Shown piece after piece: positions 46,348 through 59,200 of a DNA stretch of 64,000 nt (its first letter is position 1; every line of letters starts with the position of its first letter). The stretch is taken from contig JAOANU010000010.1 in NCBI GenBank assembly GCA_034387635.1, positions 248,001-312,000 on the forward strand. Direction: 5' to 3'. The notes beneath the pieces are model-generated. The model ran no database searches. It saw only the letters and a list, made by a program, of their open reading frames with translations, and was not told the origin of the DNA. The position numbers were made by a program, and so were the translations under genes. Origin of the DNA: Rhodosporidiobolus odoratus (Eukaryota > Basidiomycota > Microbotryomycetes > Sporidiobolales > Sporidiobolaceae).

Positions 46348-49300
46348 TCACTTCTCGCTCCCCGAGTCCGCCTCCTTGACTCCCGCGCTGATACTTCCCT
46401 TCTTCTCCAAGCCAGCGTGAACGCCGTGCTCGTAAGGGCTAGCGTCCACGGTCGGGGCGGAAGTACCGTCAAACATGACGGCAATCTCTTCGAGGGTGAA
46501 GCCCTGTGAATAGATCGTTGAGTAAATCACTGAATGGACGGGAAGGGAATACAAAAGAGAGGGCGCAGTGGCTCACCTTGGTCTCGACCACAAGGAAGTA
46601 CATGGCGACGAGTTGAGCAGCCAAAAGAACGTTGTATACGATGTAGTAGCCTGTAGAGTGGGAGGAAGAGGGATAGTAGTTGTAAGCAGGGGTCAGGTCA
46701 AGAACCACAACGAGCAGAGGACGAGTGGAACAGATCGAGATGTACGCACGCCATCCGATGTTGCCCAGTGCGATACTGTTGACATACGAGTTGAAGATGG
46801 AGATGAGCTGTAGGAGGCGGGACGTGTCAGCGAGTTGGCCGCCGGCGAGGGAAAACCCTGATTGAGAAGGTCATGGATGCTCACTTTGTTGGCGATGCCC
46901 CACACGAGAGCACCCTTGGCACGCATCGAGTAGCTCAAGCACTCGACTTGGTAGGAAAAGAACACTGTAGAAGAGACGGCGGTCAATACTGGACAAAAGC
47001 GGGGACATCTTCCGAACCGTCGGTGAGAGTCAGAGGTGCTTTAGAACGACTTACAAGGCCCACATACTAGGAAGAATGTAAAGTCGTACAAGTAAAGCAT
47101 GGCGACATTGGCGAGGCCAGCAGCTTGAGAGTTGGCAAGCTCGTAACGTGCAGCCGTAGCGGTGAAGGCGACGCTGACCGCTAGGAGGGCGGACCATACA
47201 CCCATCAGATGCACGCGGCGCTTGAGGCGACTGACGAGTAGGAAACCGATCATGGCACCGAGCCAGACAGTGCAGGTCAAGCCGACATTGATACCCTGCG
47301 AGCGTTCGAGGTCAGTCGATATGGCGGGAGGTACAGGGGAAAGCAGGACGTACAGTTTGCTTCGTGGTACCCTACATATGAGAGGGTTGGTATGTAGCAA
47401 ATGAGGCAGCCCACACAAGGCAGAAAAGGGGGAAAGGGTAAGCGAAGTCAGCAAGGATGAGCTTTCGCCGGTGGAATAAAAAATACTGACGGTGATGCCG
47501 ACTTGAGCGAGTACTTGTGTGTAGTAAGCGCCGATAATGGCTGTCCCCGAAAGATTCTGGCAAATGACAATGAGCAGCACAATGGCTAACCTATGGCGAT
47601 TGGCCTTCTTTGCGAAGATCTCGCGCCAGGTGTCCTGCCTCATCTCCTTCTCCTTCTGAAGAGCCTCTTTCTGTGAGCCGGTAGGCCGAAAGGATGGTCG
47701 ATCAGCGGAAATTCGACATGATCAGCAGAGCTCGAAGGAGCGGGGAAGGGTAGGCACCGCTACTCACGATCTCCTCAAACTCGAAGAGCACTAGCTCATC
47801 TTGAGGGTTACCGCCGCCATGGTATTTGACGAGGAAGTCGAGAGCTTCTTGCTGTGTAAGAGAGACGAGATGAGCACATGGGCGGGTGAATGATAAGCAC
47901 AACGACATCTGAAGGATATCATGAAGAGGGAGAAGGCACGTACATCGCGGCCCTTGGACAGTAGCCAGCGGGGAGTCTCGGGCACAAACTCTGCAGTTGC
48001 GAGGCACGTCAGCTCGTATCTTTGTGCGTTACGATGGTGGATGAATGCCGGCGGGACGAGGAAGCGGTTTTGCCGAGATGTGTAGGGAGGAAAGGTGAAA
48101 AGAAGGAAACGTACGGATAGCAATAAGCATGTAGAGGGCAGGGATCAGCTGGACGATGTAGATGATGCGCCAATTCCAGCCGTTCGTGTCGGGCATGAAG
48201 GAGGTACCGAAGGCTAGAGACGAGAAAAGAGTCAGAAAAGGAATTAGGGTTGGTGCGAAGGGCTCACAAAGCCATGCGCAGATGCTGTGGCGAGGGGTAG
48301 ACGGTCAGCAGCGCTCGGCCTGAGGGACAAAGCAGGAGGCGTACAATCCACCGATGGCGTAGTTCGGGTTGAAGAGGGCAGCGATCTTTTCGCGGTGGAA
48401 GGGGTGAGAGAGCTCTGCAGGTCAGAGGCAAGGGCGTCAGGAAGATGTAGAGTAACCCAGACGTAAAGCACACGACGATGAAGCACGGAAGAAGAGCAAT
48501 TCGCCGGATTGGGACCGTGAAAAGAAAACATACCTTGAAGGATGATGGGCGAGATCATGAGGGAGAAAGCTAGGCCTGACCCGAAGATGACGCGGGACAC
48601 CACGAAAAGAGCGTACTGGTAGACACCGTGCGTCAGCTTCGGCGCTTTCTTATAGGGGGAGACGTCAAAACGTACGCCGTGACCAGCAGCTCCTGCAATG
48701 CAGCCGAACATGGTGCCGAGAAGGGCGCAGAAGGCGCTCCAGCGGATGCACCATCTGCACATCGACAAGAGCGACCGAGACATGTCAGCTGTTTAGTAAG
48801 CAGCAGGAACAGCAGAGCCTCGGGGGAGAGAGGAAGAAAACAAGACACACCTTCGACCCCAGCGATCAGCGACGTAGCTCGCGGCCGGAGCGGTGATTAA
48901 TCCAGCGATATAGGCTGAAGCGTTGAGTAGACCGATATCAGAGCTAGAAGGGTTGTCGAGCGCTGTGTACCAGTTGGGGTACGCTTGCAGATTGCCAGCT
49001 GAACAAGAGCGGGCGGGAACGTCAGTTCCAGCCTGCTGCAGTACGACGGCTGAAGGAATAAGCACACTGATACCGTCGTCGAAACCGTTGAGTGCTTGGC
49101 CGACGAAGACAATAGAGATCTGGAGACGAAGGGAACGAGGCAAAGGCGTGAGAATACCAGGTTAGCAGTAGCCGGTGGCCCCTGGCAGGCGCGCAGACGC
49201 ACAAACCAGTTTAGCTTGACGATACCTGTGTAAGAGAAGGCGATCAGAATAATTCGCGGGTGAGCCGCGCGGTCAGTCTGGCGAGAAAACGGCAGAAGGG

Positions 49301-49391
49301 TGGCGGGAGAAAACGTACTGGGAACATTCCACCATCTTGTCCCCGTCAGTACATTGGGAATGTGTGCGTATTGCCCTCGTACAGTCGACAT
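46348..49391 (-). CDS. MFS sugar transporter (sugar porter family)
   Basis: Plasma-membrane sugar uptake protein by homology. Starts MSTVRGQYAHIPNVLTGTRW. Family marks across many short exons: VGQALNGFDDGISVLIPSAV, NASAYIAGLITAPAASYVAD followed by RWGRRW (loop 2-3), YALFVVSRVIFGSGLAFSLM, LSHPFHREKIAALFNPNYAI, NGWNWRIIYIVQLIPALYML, FVPETPRWLLSKGRD (loop 6-7 PETPRW), VICQNLSGTAIIGAYYTQVL (in place of the usual QQ..G), YDFTFFLVCG, FFSYQVECLSYSMRAKGALV and YFLVVETKGFTLEEIAVMFD (C-terminal PETKG-like mark). At least a dozen introns interrupt it. The Q-N-L-S-G helix 7 and the loop sequences point to the fungal lactose/hexose-permease-like branch; the substrate is not determinable. Confidence 0.9.
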
Positions 49392-50102
49392 TTTGCTCGT
49401 TGTGTGAAGAGAAGGGAAGAACAGACGGGCGAACGAAGACGGCTGCAATCACTTGCCCGAACGGCCGATAGTGCCCCACAAAAGCGGGTTCGATACCGCG
49501 ATTGGCTCGCCGTCGCCAAGGTAATCGTGCATGCCCCTGCCCCTGCGACGACGTCTGTCTAGCTTCGGGTGAGGCTGCAGGCCGTCGTCTCGACCTCGGA
49601 ACCACGTCCGCCGCTGAAAAAGAGGCCACCTCAAAAGCTCATGCGTTCCCTCCGACTTGCTCAGCCTTGAGCGCCCGCTCGTGGCCTTATCAGCACCTTG
49701 AGAGAGGCAGATAAGCTCAAAGCGGGCTCGCCCGTCGTCAAATTGCTCCTCCAGTCCCCGAGAAACCCCGCTTTCGTCGGGCGAGTCGTCGGGCATCCCT
49801 GCGCTCTTCCGCCCGAGGAACCCGGTACCGGAACAGCTACGCACCGTGACCGACGATACCGAGCCAACACGAGGCGGCAGGGGGACAAATGTGAGGCGCG
49901 TTGGCATTCCGACCAGCACACTGCGCATTTCTCTCAAGCGAGCGGCGCCTCAGGCAAGGAAAGGGGTCGACAAGCTTTGCAACATGCGGGAATGCGTCGA
50001 AACAACAGTCGTATGCGAACGGTGAGAGGGGAGGAAACAAAGACAATAAAGACTGCGAACCTTCTTCCCCTCCTGGGCCTCCGGCGGTTCTTCGGGCGAG
50101 CC
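49392..50102. promoter_or_regulatory. Upstream region of the sugar transporter, 3' region of the BRCT gene
   Basis: 711 bp. Long open frames occur on both strands (minus 49449-49937, plus 49698-50384) but they are mutual shadows of GC-rich sequence with no recognisable domain. Confidence 0.4.
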
Positions 50103-53100
50103 TTATCGCCTTCCGGCCGCCACCCTGGTCGACCTCCTCGTTCGAGTAGGCGCACCGTCCTCTCCGTCCTGCGTGGTACCAGCTGCACCACCTGCAGCCG
50201 CACCACCACCACCACCGCCACCCGCCGCCAAAGCCCGCTGGATGCGCTCCCTCGCAGCTTGTTCTGCCGGGTTGTCGTACTGCACGTAGATGCTTTCGTC
50301 GTCTTGCGTTGCTTGGGTCGGTTCAAAGTTGTAGCCCATGCCGGGCATGCGACGGGGTGGGGGAGGAAAAGAGGTCGAGTCTGATGCTGGTGCAGGGTCG
50401 GCAGCGAGTGGAGAATTGCGCGTAGAAGAGAGGCTGGTGGTGCCGCTGCCAGAGCTCTGCGGACGGAAGGTCCAGGTGAGCATCTTTCAGGGTGCAGGTG
50501 ACGTAGGAAGATGCGCTCAGGGCAAACTAGAACAAGGACGAACCTTCTTCCGCATCAACCCATTCTTGCTCTTGCTCCTCCCCATCTTTTCCGCCTGCGG
50601 TGCATCCAGCAGCTGCTGCATCAAGAGCGAGGTTTGCTGTCTGAGCTGCGTACTGCCTGCACCGCTTCCGCTACCGACTGAGGCGCGTCTTTCCGATTGC
50701 AGTGGAGCCGGGTCGATGTCGGAGGAGGGGTGGTTGTCTGCAGAGTCAAGCGCTGCATGGAACCCAGGCTGTGGCGGCAGAAAGGGAGAAGAAGAGGTAG
50801 CATGGGGTGCGGATGCTCGAGGGACTGGGTCGGGAGAGTCGAAGGCCTGACCGTCGAAGCCACCCATGTCGACGGTCGTCTCATCGGCCACTTCGGTTAC
50901 CGTCGTGTCCGAGCGACGACCACGCGGAGAGGGTGGAGGGGAAGGAAGATCAGTTCGCTTCGCATCGCCCTGCTCTTCTTCCTCCAGCTCGAGCGCGCGT
51001 TTCTTTGGCCGTGCGCGTTCTGCACCAGGAGAGGGTCGCGGGGATGGCGATGCCTTCCCAAGCGACAGCTTCGACGGCGAACGGGCGAGAGGACCGCCAG
51101 CAGGACTACTTTGGCCTCCGGACGGCTGTCGAGACGAGCTGGATGAGTCGCGAGGTGGTGAACCGGCGGGATTGACGCTAATGCCCGCGTCGAAAAGCTG
51201 ACCGCCCTTGCGAGAGTCGAAGGTGTGCGGGAAGTCGCCTTCGGAGGCGCGGGAAGAGATGTGACCACACTGCGCGATAGGAATGTGGTTAGCATGCATG
51301 GTGAGCCAAAGCAAAGAGGGGGTAGTGCGAGGGCTTTACCTCCTCTACCCAGCGAGGATGCACGATGAAAGCGCCATCGTTCTTCGCCAGCTTGAAGTCC
51401 TTGAACGACTCGGTGGCCTTTGTACAGAAATGGACGAAGTGGGAGACGGAAGCGCTGTAGGAGCGCGCGGCAACAGCGCCCAGATCCTCGACAATACTGG
51501 CCAGGCGCTGTCGGTCGATCTGTAGTAAAAGCTGATCGTCAGCACCGGCGTCGCGTTGAAGGCTCGGAACGGTAGAAGGAAAAGGAGAACAACGCACCTC
51601 GATCTTTGGCGAGAAGTAAACGACACAATCGCTCAAAGGCCCTCTGTAGCTCTCCTCCTCCGTCTGCCTCTCATCCAACTCATTCGTAATCTCCCTAACC
51701 GACCTCTCCCTCATCTTCCCTTTCCCCTTATCCTTGACCTCTTTCCCCTTTTTCTGCGCCGCAGCCTTCTCCGCTTCTTCCACCTCGAGGTCCTTTGCTC
51801 GCTCTGCGACCTTCTCCCTCAGCCACTTCAGCGAGCAGATCGGCGTGCCCCATTTGCGAGCGAGCTTGACTTTGGGGTGATCAGCTTCGTTGAGATCGTC
51901 GGCGGTAAAGGACGGATTGGCGTCGAGGGCAGCGACAATCAGGTGAGTGATCGAGCGGTCAAAGGTGGGCGAGGCAGTTGCGCCTGTAGGCAAAAGGTAA
52001 GATGAGTGGAGCAGTAAGCGGTACAGCAGAGACGGGACGCACCGATGAGCCCGGCGAAACGTCGGTTGTGGTGCATGATCGGTTCTTCTTCAGGCCCAAA
52101 GCCAGAGAAATGGAGCTTGAGTTCTTCAAGACCTGATGAAGTAGCACTGTCAGGGTGCGAAGGGAAGAAGGAAGCCAGACGCGATGCGCACCGTCGACAG
52201 GACATGCGTAGGGTAAAGGTCGTTCGAGGAGACGGTCCGAAGGCTCGAGGAAGCGGTCGCAGAAGATGCAGAGCTCGAGCCAGCAGACGGTGACGAGATG
52301 TGGATCGAAGTAATCGGCTCGATGCGCCGAGCTTCTGCAGGCGACAAGATGAGGGTGATAGTCAGCACGACGTCACAGGCGTGCAGCCGAAGCGATGAGG
52401 AACAGGACATACGCGACAAACTCGACAATAACCCATTCCACACCCTTCAACGCCTGCTCTCCATCCTTCCCAACAACTCTGCCACCTCTAACCTCAATCG
52501 CAGCCTTGACCCCATCTTGCGTCGCACCTTTCAATCCCTCAACGGCAAACGTCTTCCCCTCAAAAATCTGTTTTGGCGATTCTTCCTCCGAAGAAGGAGG
52601 TGAGGAGTTCGGCTGATCGATGTTGGCGGGGAGAGTTTCACCGAGCTGCGTCTCACCGGTTTCTTCGGCCGCCGCAGCTGGGGCAGCATCCGAAAGTGCG
52701 GGTACGGCTTCGAGGTAACCCGAATCGTCTGCGTCAACGTTCCCGCCCCGCCTAAACGCTGCAGGCGCGCACTGCGTCGGCTTCCTCTTGTTCCCCCCGC
52801 CACTACCTCCGCTACCATTCCCTGCGGCGTCATCATCGTCGGGAACGAACGAATCCTTCCTAATCGACGCCAAGGCCTTGATGACGCTCTTACTCTTCGT
52901 AGTATACTGCAACTCGACTTCGCCCGGTACAAGCTCGAGCGCCATCTCTCCCTCTCCTCCTTCTTCTCCTTCTCCTTTGGCGCCAGACGGTTGCTTTGAG
53001 CGTAAGGCGGCGAGAACAGCATCGATCGAAGGAAGGGTAACGTCGGTGTCTGCGTCGGCGAAGCGGCTCGATCCGTTCCCGGGTTGTTGCTGTGAGGCGC

Positions 53101-54490
53101 CGTAAGCTTCGAGAAGAAGGGAGGGGTCGTCGACGTGCTGCTGAGAAGTGGAAGGGGCGACGAAGGAATTTGTCCCTGCAACCCGTCGGCGTTTTTTGAC
53201 GACCTTGCCGTTCGAGGTGTCGAATGCTGGCTTCGAAGCGGCAGAAGTGGATCCTTCAGCGGAGAAGTCTAGTGAGGTGTCGTAGCCTTTGAAGGTTGGC
53301 TTGGTCGCTACACCGGGAACACCGGCTGAGACGAGAGAGCGGGAAGGCGGAGCGAGGTGGTCGACAGGTGTAAGTGGAGCGGAGTCTGGTCGAGCGAGAA
53401 CTTCGGCATGTGCAGGGCGAGCAACATGTCCCGAACGCGGAGGCACCGTCGCAACCGCCCAGGCAAGATCTTCGACCGGTTCACGCGCCGAATCGTTGTA
53501 CTCCCATGCCCGGTCACGGTTGTCCCGTCTGCCGCCGTACTTCACTGCTTCGCGTGCCCAGCCTTCCCATACGACCCTGAAGCCGGGCTTGAGCCGGCCC
53601 AGGTTTTTGCGAGCGTGAAGGAGTTTGTCGCTCGAGGCTGTTGGCGAATGAGGGGAGGAAGGTGAGGCGACGATGAGGTGCGTTACGGAGGTATCGAGCT
53701 TGGCAGTCAGGCTGGCACCAGCCTGGAGTAGGAGGGATTTGAAAGAGTCTTTGTAGTCGCCTGTACCGGGAATGTTGTCAGCGAAGAAAGCAGAGCAAGG
53801 TCAAGGGAGAAAGCGCACCGTGAGCGAAATGTGTGGTACAAGCCACGACACCGTAGAGAGGAGGCATTTCGTGCTCTTGCTCGAGCTTTCGGAGAACGGC
53901 TCAGTTTGAGCCTCGATCGGCAGGAGGGAACTGCAACGCACTTCTTCCCAGTCGACCTCATCGCCTTCTAGCCATGCTTCCCGCACAGCATTAAGCCAGG
54001 TCGGGAACATGATGTGCATTCTCCGGGATAGGGCGACCTGCGAAGTCAAAGATCTATCTCCGTGCAGCAGACACAGACGGAAGCAGAGGAGAAAGAGAAA
54101 ACGCACATTGTACTTTGCCCCACTCGGGCTGTCTGTCACCAGATGCGTTGTGTCCTCCGACAGTCCGCCGTGTCTCTCTGCTCCATACTCCTCTGCAAGC
54201 GCCAGCAGATCCTCCTTCGTGCCGCTACACCCACTCACGCTGATTTTCAGCCCAACCAGCGGTTTCACCTCCTGCTGCAGCGCTTCCCGGTACCCATACT
54301 TGTTTCCTTCCTCTTCCTCCTCTTCTTCGTGTCCGTTGTTGCCGCCCTCGTCGAGATGGTCGTCTTGAGGTTGCGGTCGGGTTGATCGGGCTGGAGCAGG
54401 TCGAAGAGATATTTTGGGTTGACGTTTCGAGGTGGCTTGGCGCGGCCCTTTCTTGCCCCCCGCGCGCTTGAACTGTGAAGGGTGCGGCAT
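50103..54490 (-). CDS. Multi-BRCT replication/checkpoint protein (Dpb11/Rad4/TopBP1-like)
   Basis: Scaffold for replication initiation and the DNA-damage checkpoint in this family. Starts MPHPSQFKRAGGKKGPRQAT, a basic tail. BRCT1: LVGLKISVSGCSGTKEDLLA, GLSEDTTHLVTDSPSGAKYN and IMFPTWLNAVREAWLEGDEV. BRCT2: LYGVVACTTHF with DTSVTHLIVASPSS and FRVVWEGWAREAVKYG. A 350-residue Ser/Ala/Gly-rich linker follows, then BRCT3: FEGKTFAVEGLKGATQDGVK. BRCT4: ELKLHFSGFGPEEEPIMHHN with FDRSITHLIVAALDA and GTPICSLKWLREKV. BRCT5: LSDCVVYFSPKIE, YSASVSHFVHFCTKATESFK, GAFIVHPRWVEECG, and FPHTFDSRKGG, matching the TopBP1 PHTYNPK mark. The Ser/Pro-rich C-terminus ends TRRSTRVAAGRR. Multiple introns. The family call rests mainly on the BRCT1-2 and last-BRCT blocks. 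Confidence 0.85.
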
Positions 54491-56264
54491 AGTTCTGCGG
54501 CTGGTGGACGGGGAGGAATCGAAGTCGCGTCGAGTTGGCGTTTCGGGGGGGAGAAGAACGTGTCAATCTGGTTGTGAGAGGCTGTAGGGGTCGATAGGGT
54601 GTACTCGTATGCTGTATGTGCACGGTTAGGTGTGTTTAGTCTATTTAGCGCAGTGGGAGGATTCTCAATCTGCCAGAGTTTGCTTCTCATTACTCGCTCT
54701 CGTTGATCTCACCTCAACTCGCTGCCTGCGCTTGCCGTACTGCTCCGGGGCCTAGAAGAGCAGCTCTAGCACTACGTCGAGCCGCGATCTCGCGTCACCA
54801 CGCAAGAGTCGCATTACCTGGACTGCCTCGGTTCCCTCAACATCTTCGCCTACCTCGCGCCATGTGGAAAGTACCTGGCCACTGCGCGCACTGCAGGAGT
54901 CCAGTAGCTGGACAGTCGGGAGTGCAGACTAACTTCACGGGCGGATCTAGAATCGGTGCGTTGCTTCGCGTCGATAAACCAAATCCTCCTTGACTCGAAT
55001 CCGCTGCGCCGTTCAAGCGCGCCTGAAGTGAAGGCCAGCTGCTGACCTTTGTAACTCAGACTGTCGGGGGCGTACTGCCTTCTGCGCTTGTCAATTCGTC
55101 TGCCCAGTCACCCCGCCTGTCTTCCGTTTTCTTCAATTCCCCCTACCTCGTTGATGTGAGAGCCGCAACGTCGACAGTATGGCGCCTACCAATTCTATCC
55201 GTGTCAAACTCGCTGCAGCTGCGCTAGCCGACGAAGTTTGGTCAACTCACTTGGCTCATAAGTCGATGCCGCTCCGACTTCTCCCGCCGCATATGCGCGC
55301 GCATCCCTCTCTGTACGTATGTACTAGACCCGCAATTCGCACCATCACCCGACGCCTACTTTGGACATGGTAGCTCGCGCCTGGGTACCGGCAAGCCGCC
55401 CTCGCCTAAGTCCCCCATGTAGGTAGACAAGCGCACGGCTTTGCCGCGGCGACTACTTGCAACCTAATGCTGCCGCTCTCCGATACCTCCCCTCGACTCA
55501 ACAAGCCCAAACAAGTACCTCGAGCTCGCGAGTCACCATGGCAATGCGTCTTACTTGCATCGTACCTTTGTGGGGGGATTTCCGCTGGACCGGCGTCAAA
55601 CTTGCGATGATGTAGTTCAGCAGAAGCGCTTTGCGGGGTTTTTTGCGGCCCTCGCTGATGCTTAACACGCATGCATATACTCCGCACGAGACACTATCCT
55701 TGCACCACGGGACTTATGGATTACCAATTGCGCTAATGATCTTCCCTCTAGTCGCTTCCTGCAAGTTGAGTTCGGCGGCCGTCGCCCAATTGCAGAGCGG
55801 CGGGTGAGAGGAAGCTTGTGTGGTTCCGAGGGTTGAAGTAAGGAGAACGAGCATCGATGGTGTTTCTTCCCATTTTGCCGTGAGTGAGCAAAGTGGAGCG
55901 ATTGCGCAAGAGCCATAAAGGACAAACGGCAATAGACTGCCCGTGCAGGCTCACGCTTGTTTGAGACGTGGTCACGTTCAGGGTGCACGGATGCTCTCGT
56001 CTCGGGAAGGAGGACGGGAAAATGAAAATGGAACGAAAGAAAACTCGTGTTCTCGGCACTTTAGTATCTCAGACATTTGCGAGGCGTCATCCCTGTGGAG
56101 ATGCCGTGGAGGACCTTGATTGAAGAGTCAGGTACCGAAGATCCGACCGCACTAACGCAAAGCGGGGCCGACGCGGGCTCTTCTTTCGTCCTGCAGCGGC
56201 TGAAGCGTTTCCCGGTCTTCTACTTCGCCTTGGACTGATCAGAGTAGCCAAAGGCAGGCTGACC
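54491..56264. promoter_or_regulatory. Divergent upstream region, 1.8 kb
   Basis: The longest gap between supported genes inside the window. It is locally less GC-rich than coding DNA. Short open frames (plus 54703-54993, plus 55179-55373, minus 55748-56059) have neither domains nor linked exons. It probably holds promoters and long 5' UTRs. A small unrecognised gene cannot be excluded. Confidence 0.4.
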
Positions 56265-59200
56265 ATGTCGCGGGACGCAGAACCCGATCAGTACACTCCT
56301 CAAGCCTGGTCAACAACGCATGCCAGTCTACTCCCCGCCTTCTCCGCATCTTCTTCTTCCTCCTCAATTGTCCCATGTCAACCTCATCAACAATCATATC
56401 TACCCCCTTCGCCCGTACATCATGCTTACACTCTCACTCCACCCCACTCGGGCCATGGTCAACTACACGCAACCCACCCCCCTTACGAGCAACCTCATCA
56501 TCTTCCTCATTCTGGCCCGATCGGTACTATTGCCCACCAACCTGTGCAAAGAGCCGCAGGCCTGGCCGGTTATCCCCCTCCCTCTCCAGCACAATCGACG
56601 TCAGGTCACGTCTGGCGAGACGATGACCGACGCAAGTCGCTTAGGCTCGATAGTGGTTCGCTCGCCGGAAGCGCAAAGGATCCGCACGGATGGGAATACG
56701 AAGCGAGCGCGCACGAAGCAGCGCTTCGAAGGGCATCTTGGGCTGGGTATGGCAGCTCAGGGGGTTACCGCACTCAAGGGGATCCGTTCTACGGCCATTC
56801 GACTCTATCGACCGTTCCGCAGGGTCGTGAACTGCTCGCGACCGCACCGGCGACTGTGCCGTTCGCCTGGTCGTCCCAGTTCCCCTCGCCATATCAGCAG
56901 ACTGCGCCAAGCTTACCGGAGAATGGTTCGCCTTCCACCGTTTTCCCTTCAGTTTTGGCCCACCCGACCACGTATCAGCCTCAAGGAGCTTATCTGCCGT
57001 CTCATCCTTCCGGCATGGGCTCATACAGTCCTTATACCCCCTCCTCAGCGGGCTTCCCGCCGTCCGCTTACACCCCCACTGTATTGCCTTCGCAAACATC
57101 GCCCGCTTCTTCCCTATTCGCTTCGCCGTACATCGCTACCGCCTCCACCTCCGCAGCCGCCTACCTTCCTCCCACACCTCACACTGTGTATGCTCCTACA
57201 CCCACTCTGCCTCCTCAAGCGACACTCGTCGACCCTCAAGACGTGCCATCACCCGTCTCTCCCACCTACCCTCTTGACGCCTCGACTCCTTACATCCCCG
57301 CCTCCTCCGCTTCTCCCTCTGCCGCCATTCTGGCCGCATCAACTAACCGTACCAAGCTCGGCGTCATCGATCTGACGGGTCACACCCGCTACTCTGCTGC
57401 TCGTCGCCCTACAACGATTGGTCTGAGCAGTCGCCGAGCCGTCGAACTCACCTACGACTGTCAAGCCTGTCGTCGAAAGATCGGTACTCTCACCCTACGC
57501 GGAGGAGGGGTCGACAAGCCCACCGGCGACAACCCAAACAAATACCTCGGCGCCTTCTACTGCTCCACCTGCGCACCTTTTCCACCTCCCTCTTCAAGCG
57601 GGACTGGTCTACAACTCCCAGCAAACATGTATTCGGGCGAAGCGAGCTATTACGACACGCTCAGTGCTGCGGTGGATGGGCATAGAGGGGAGGATCCGAA
57701 GATGAATGATACGAGACCTCCACCGGCGATGCCCGGGAAGACTAGGAGTGGGTTCACGAGTTTGCAGGCTATGGTGCCGGGGAGTAAGAAGAGGAGGTCG
57801 AGTGTGGTGGATACCGCGGAAGGGGTGCTGGCTTGTACGTTTCTTTTGCCTTTCGCCTTGACCTGTCCGGAGATCAGCTTCTGACGAGTTTTCGTGTTGA
57901 TTGATAGGCGATGTCTGCAACCGAGACCTCGCCTCTGGAACGCTTCAGGTCGCAGCTACGGGCGAAGCTGTCGGAGCAACCATCGAAGTGCTCTGCGCGC
58001 ATTGCGAGACCAAGTACATGAGATGTTCGGATTGCGGAGGTGGAGGTGGGCAGAAGGGGTGCGTCTTGAGCTACTGTCCTGTTGCATAATCTTGGAGACA
58101 CTGACGGCTCTGGATCTGCAGGGTCGGACGCTGGCGATGCAAGGAGGTCTTTACGAACGGTCGAAAAACTTGCATACAATCGCATGTGCGGCTAGGAACG
58201 GTAAACGAGATGGACTAGTGGGTCTTTGTCCCCATGCAGTCACGACTCGCCGAGGCGCTGACATACCGTTCTTCCGCACCTCGATAGTGACGTCTACACC
58301 GTCGCTTCCCTCTCCCGCACCGATTCCTCCGAACTCGTCGAACACTGCCGAGACCTGTACTATAACGCCTTGCTCGGGACGTTGGCAGTACCGGACATGA
58401 TTGAGAACGCTTGTCCGATTGCGAGGAGTTATGCGGAGGTCGAGAAGATTTGCGTTGATAGCTGGACGTGCGTTCTTCCCATTGTTCTTTTGCTCCCTCC
58501 AAATGACGAGTTGACTGACTCGCCTACTATTCGCAGTACATACGAGCCTTTGATTACGCAAGACGTTGAGTCTTCGACCAACAGCCGACGGTGAGTCTTC
58601 AGTTTCTATTCCAAAGACTGCTTCTAATCTGACCCTTTCGCATGTCCTTAAAGCTATGTCGCCCTCCGCTGGGTTCGTCCGACAACCCGTAAGAAGAAGG
58701 GCGCCAAGAAGGGCGGCAGCACCGATAGCGGCAGTCAAGCCAGCCCCGAGAACAGTAACGCTTCGCTTCCGCCTATACTTGTGAACGGCGAGGGCGGGTT
58801 TACCAACTCGCCGGCACCGACGGCTAAGCCTGTCATTCGGGAGGGAAAGGTGCTGACTGGCTTCATTCTGGCGGAGCACGACGTGCGTCTCCCTTCATTC
58901 CGTTCTCTGCTCGTGGTCCTCGTGTCTGACGCCTTCGATGCCCAATTAGCTCACCGCCGGGAACCTCCACGTCTCTCTTGTCCTCCCTACCGGCGCCGGC
59001 GAGTCCTATGACGCTTCAACTCGGTTACTACAAACCCTCGTTGCCAAGGTGCATGGTGATCTGGCGGGAACGAACGCGACTCGGGCTCAGATGGGTTTGG
59101 CGGCGTATCCTTTGCTGACAACGGCTTGGACGATGCGTACGTGCAGCTTGTTCCTGCCTCGCTGACGACTCCGGGCAGCCAAGACTGATTCTCTGCCTGC

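Noticed and set aside
49698..50384. 228-codon plus-strand frame between the transporter and BRCT genes
   Set aside because: Its 3' half is antisense to the last exon of the BRCT gene, and its Arg-rich composition is typical of GC-rich chance frames.
56320..57375. 351-codon plus-strand frame
   Set aside because: A frame-shifted shadow of the first exon of the cysteine-cluster gene; rich in Pro/Leu/Arg without motifs.
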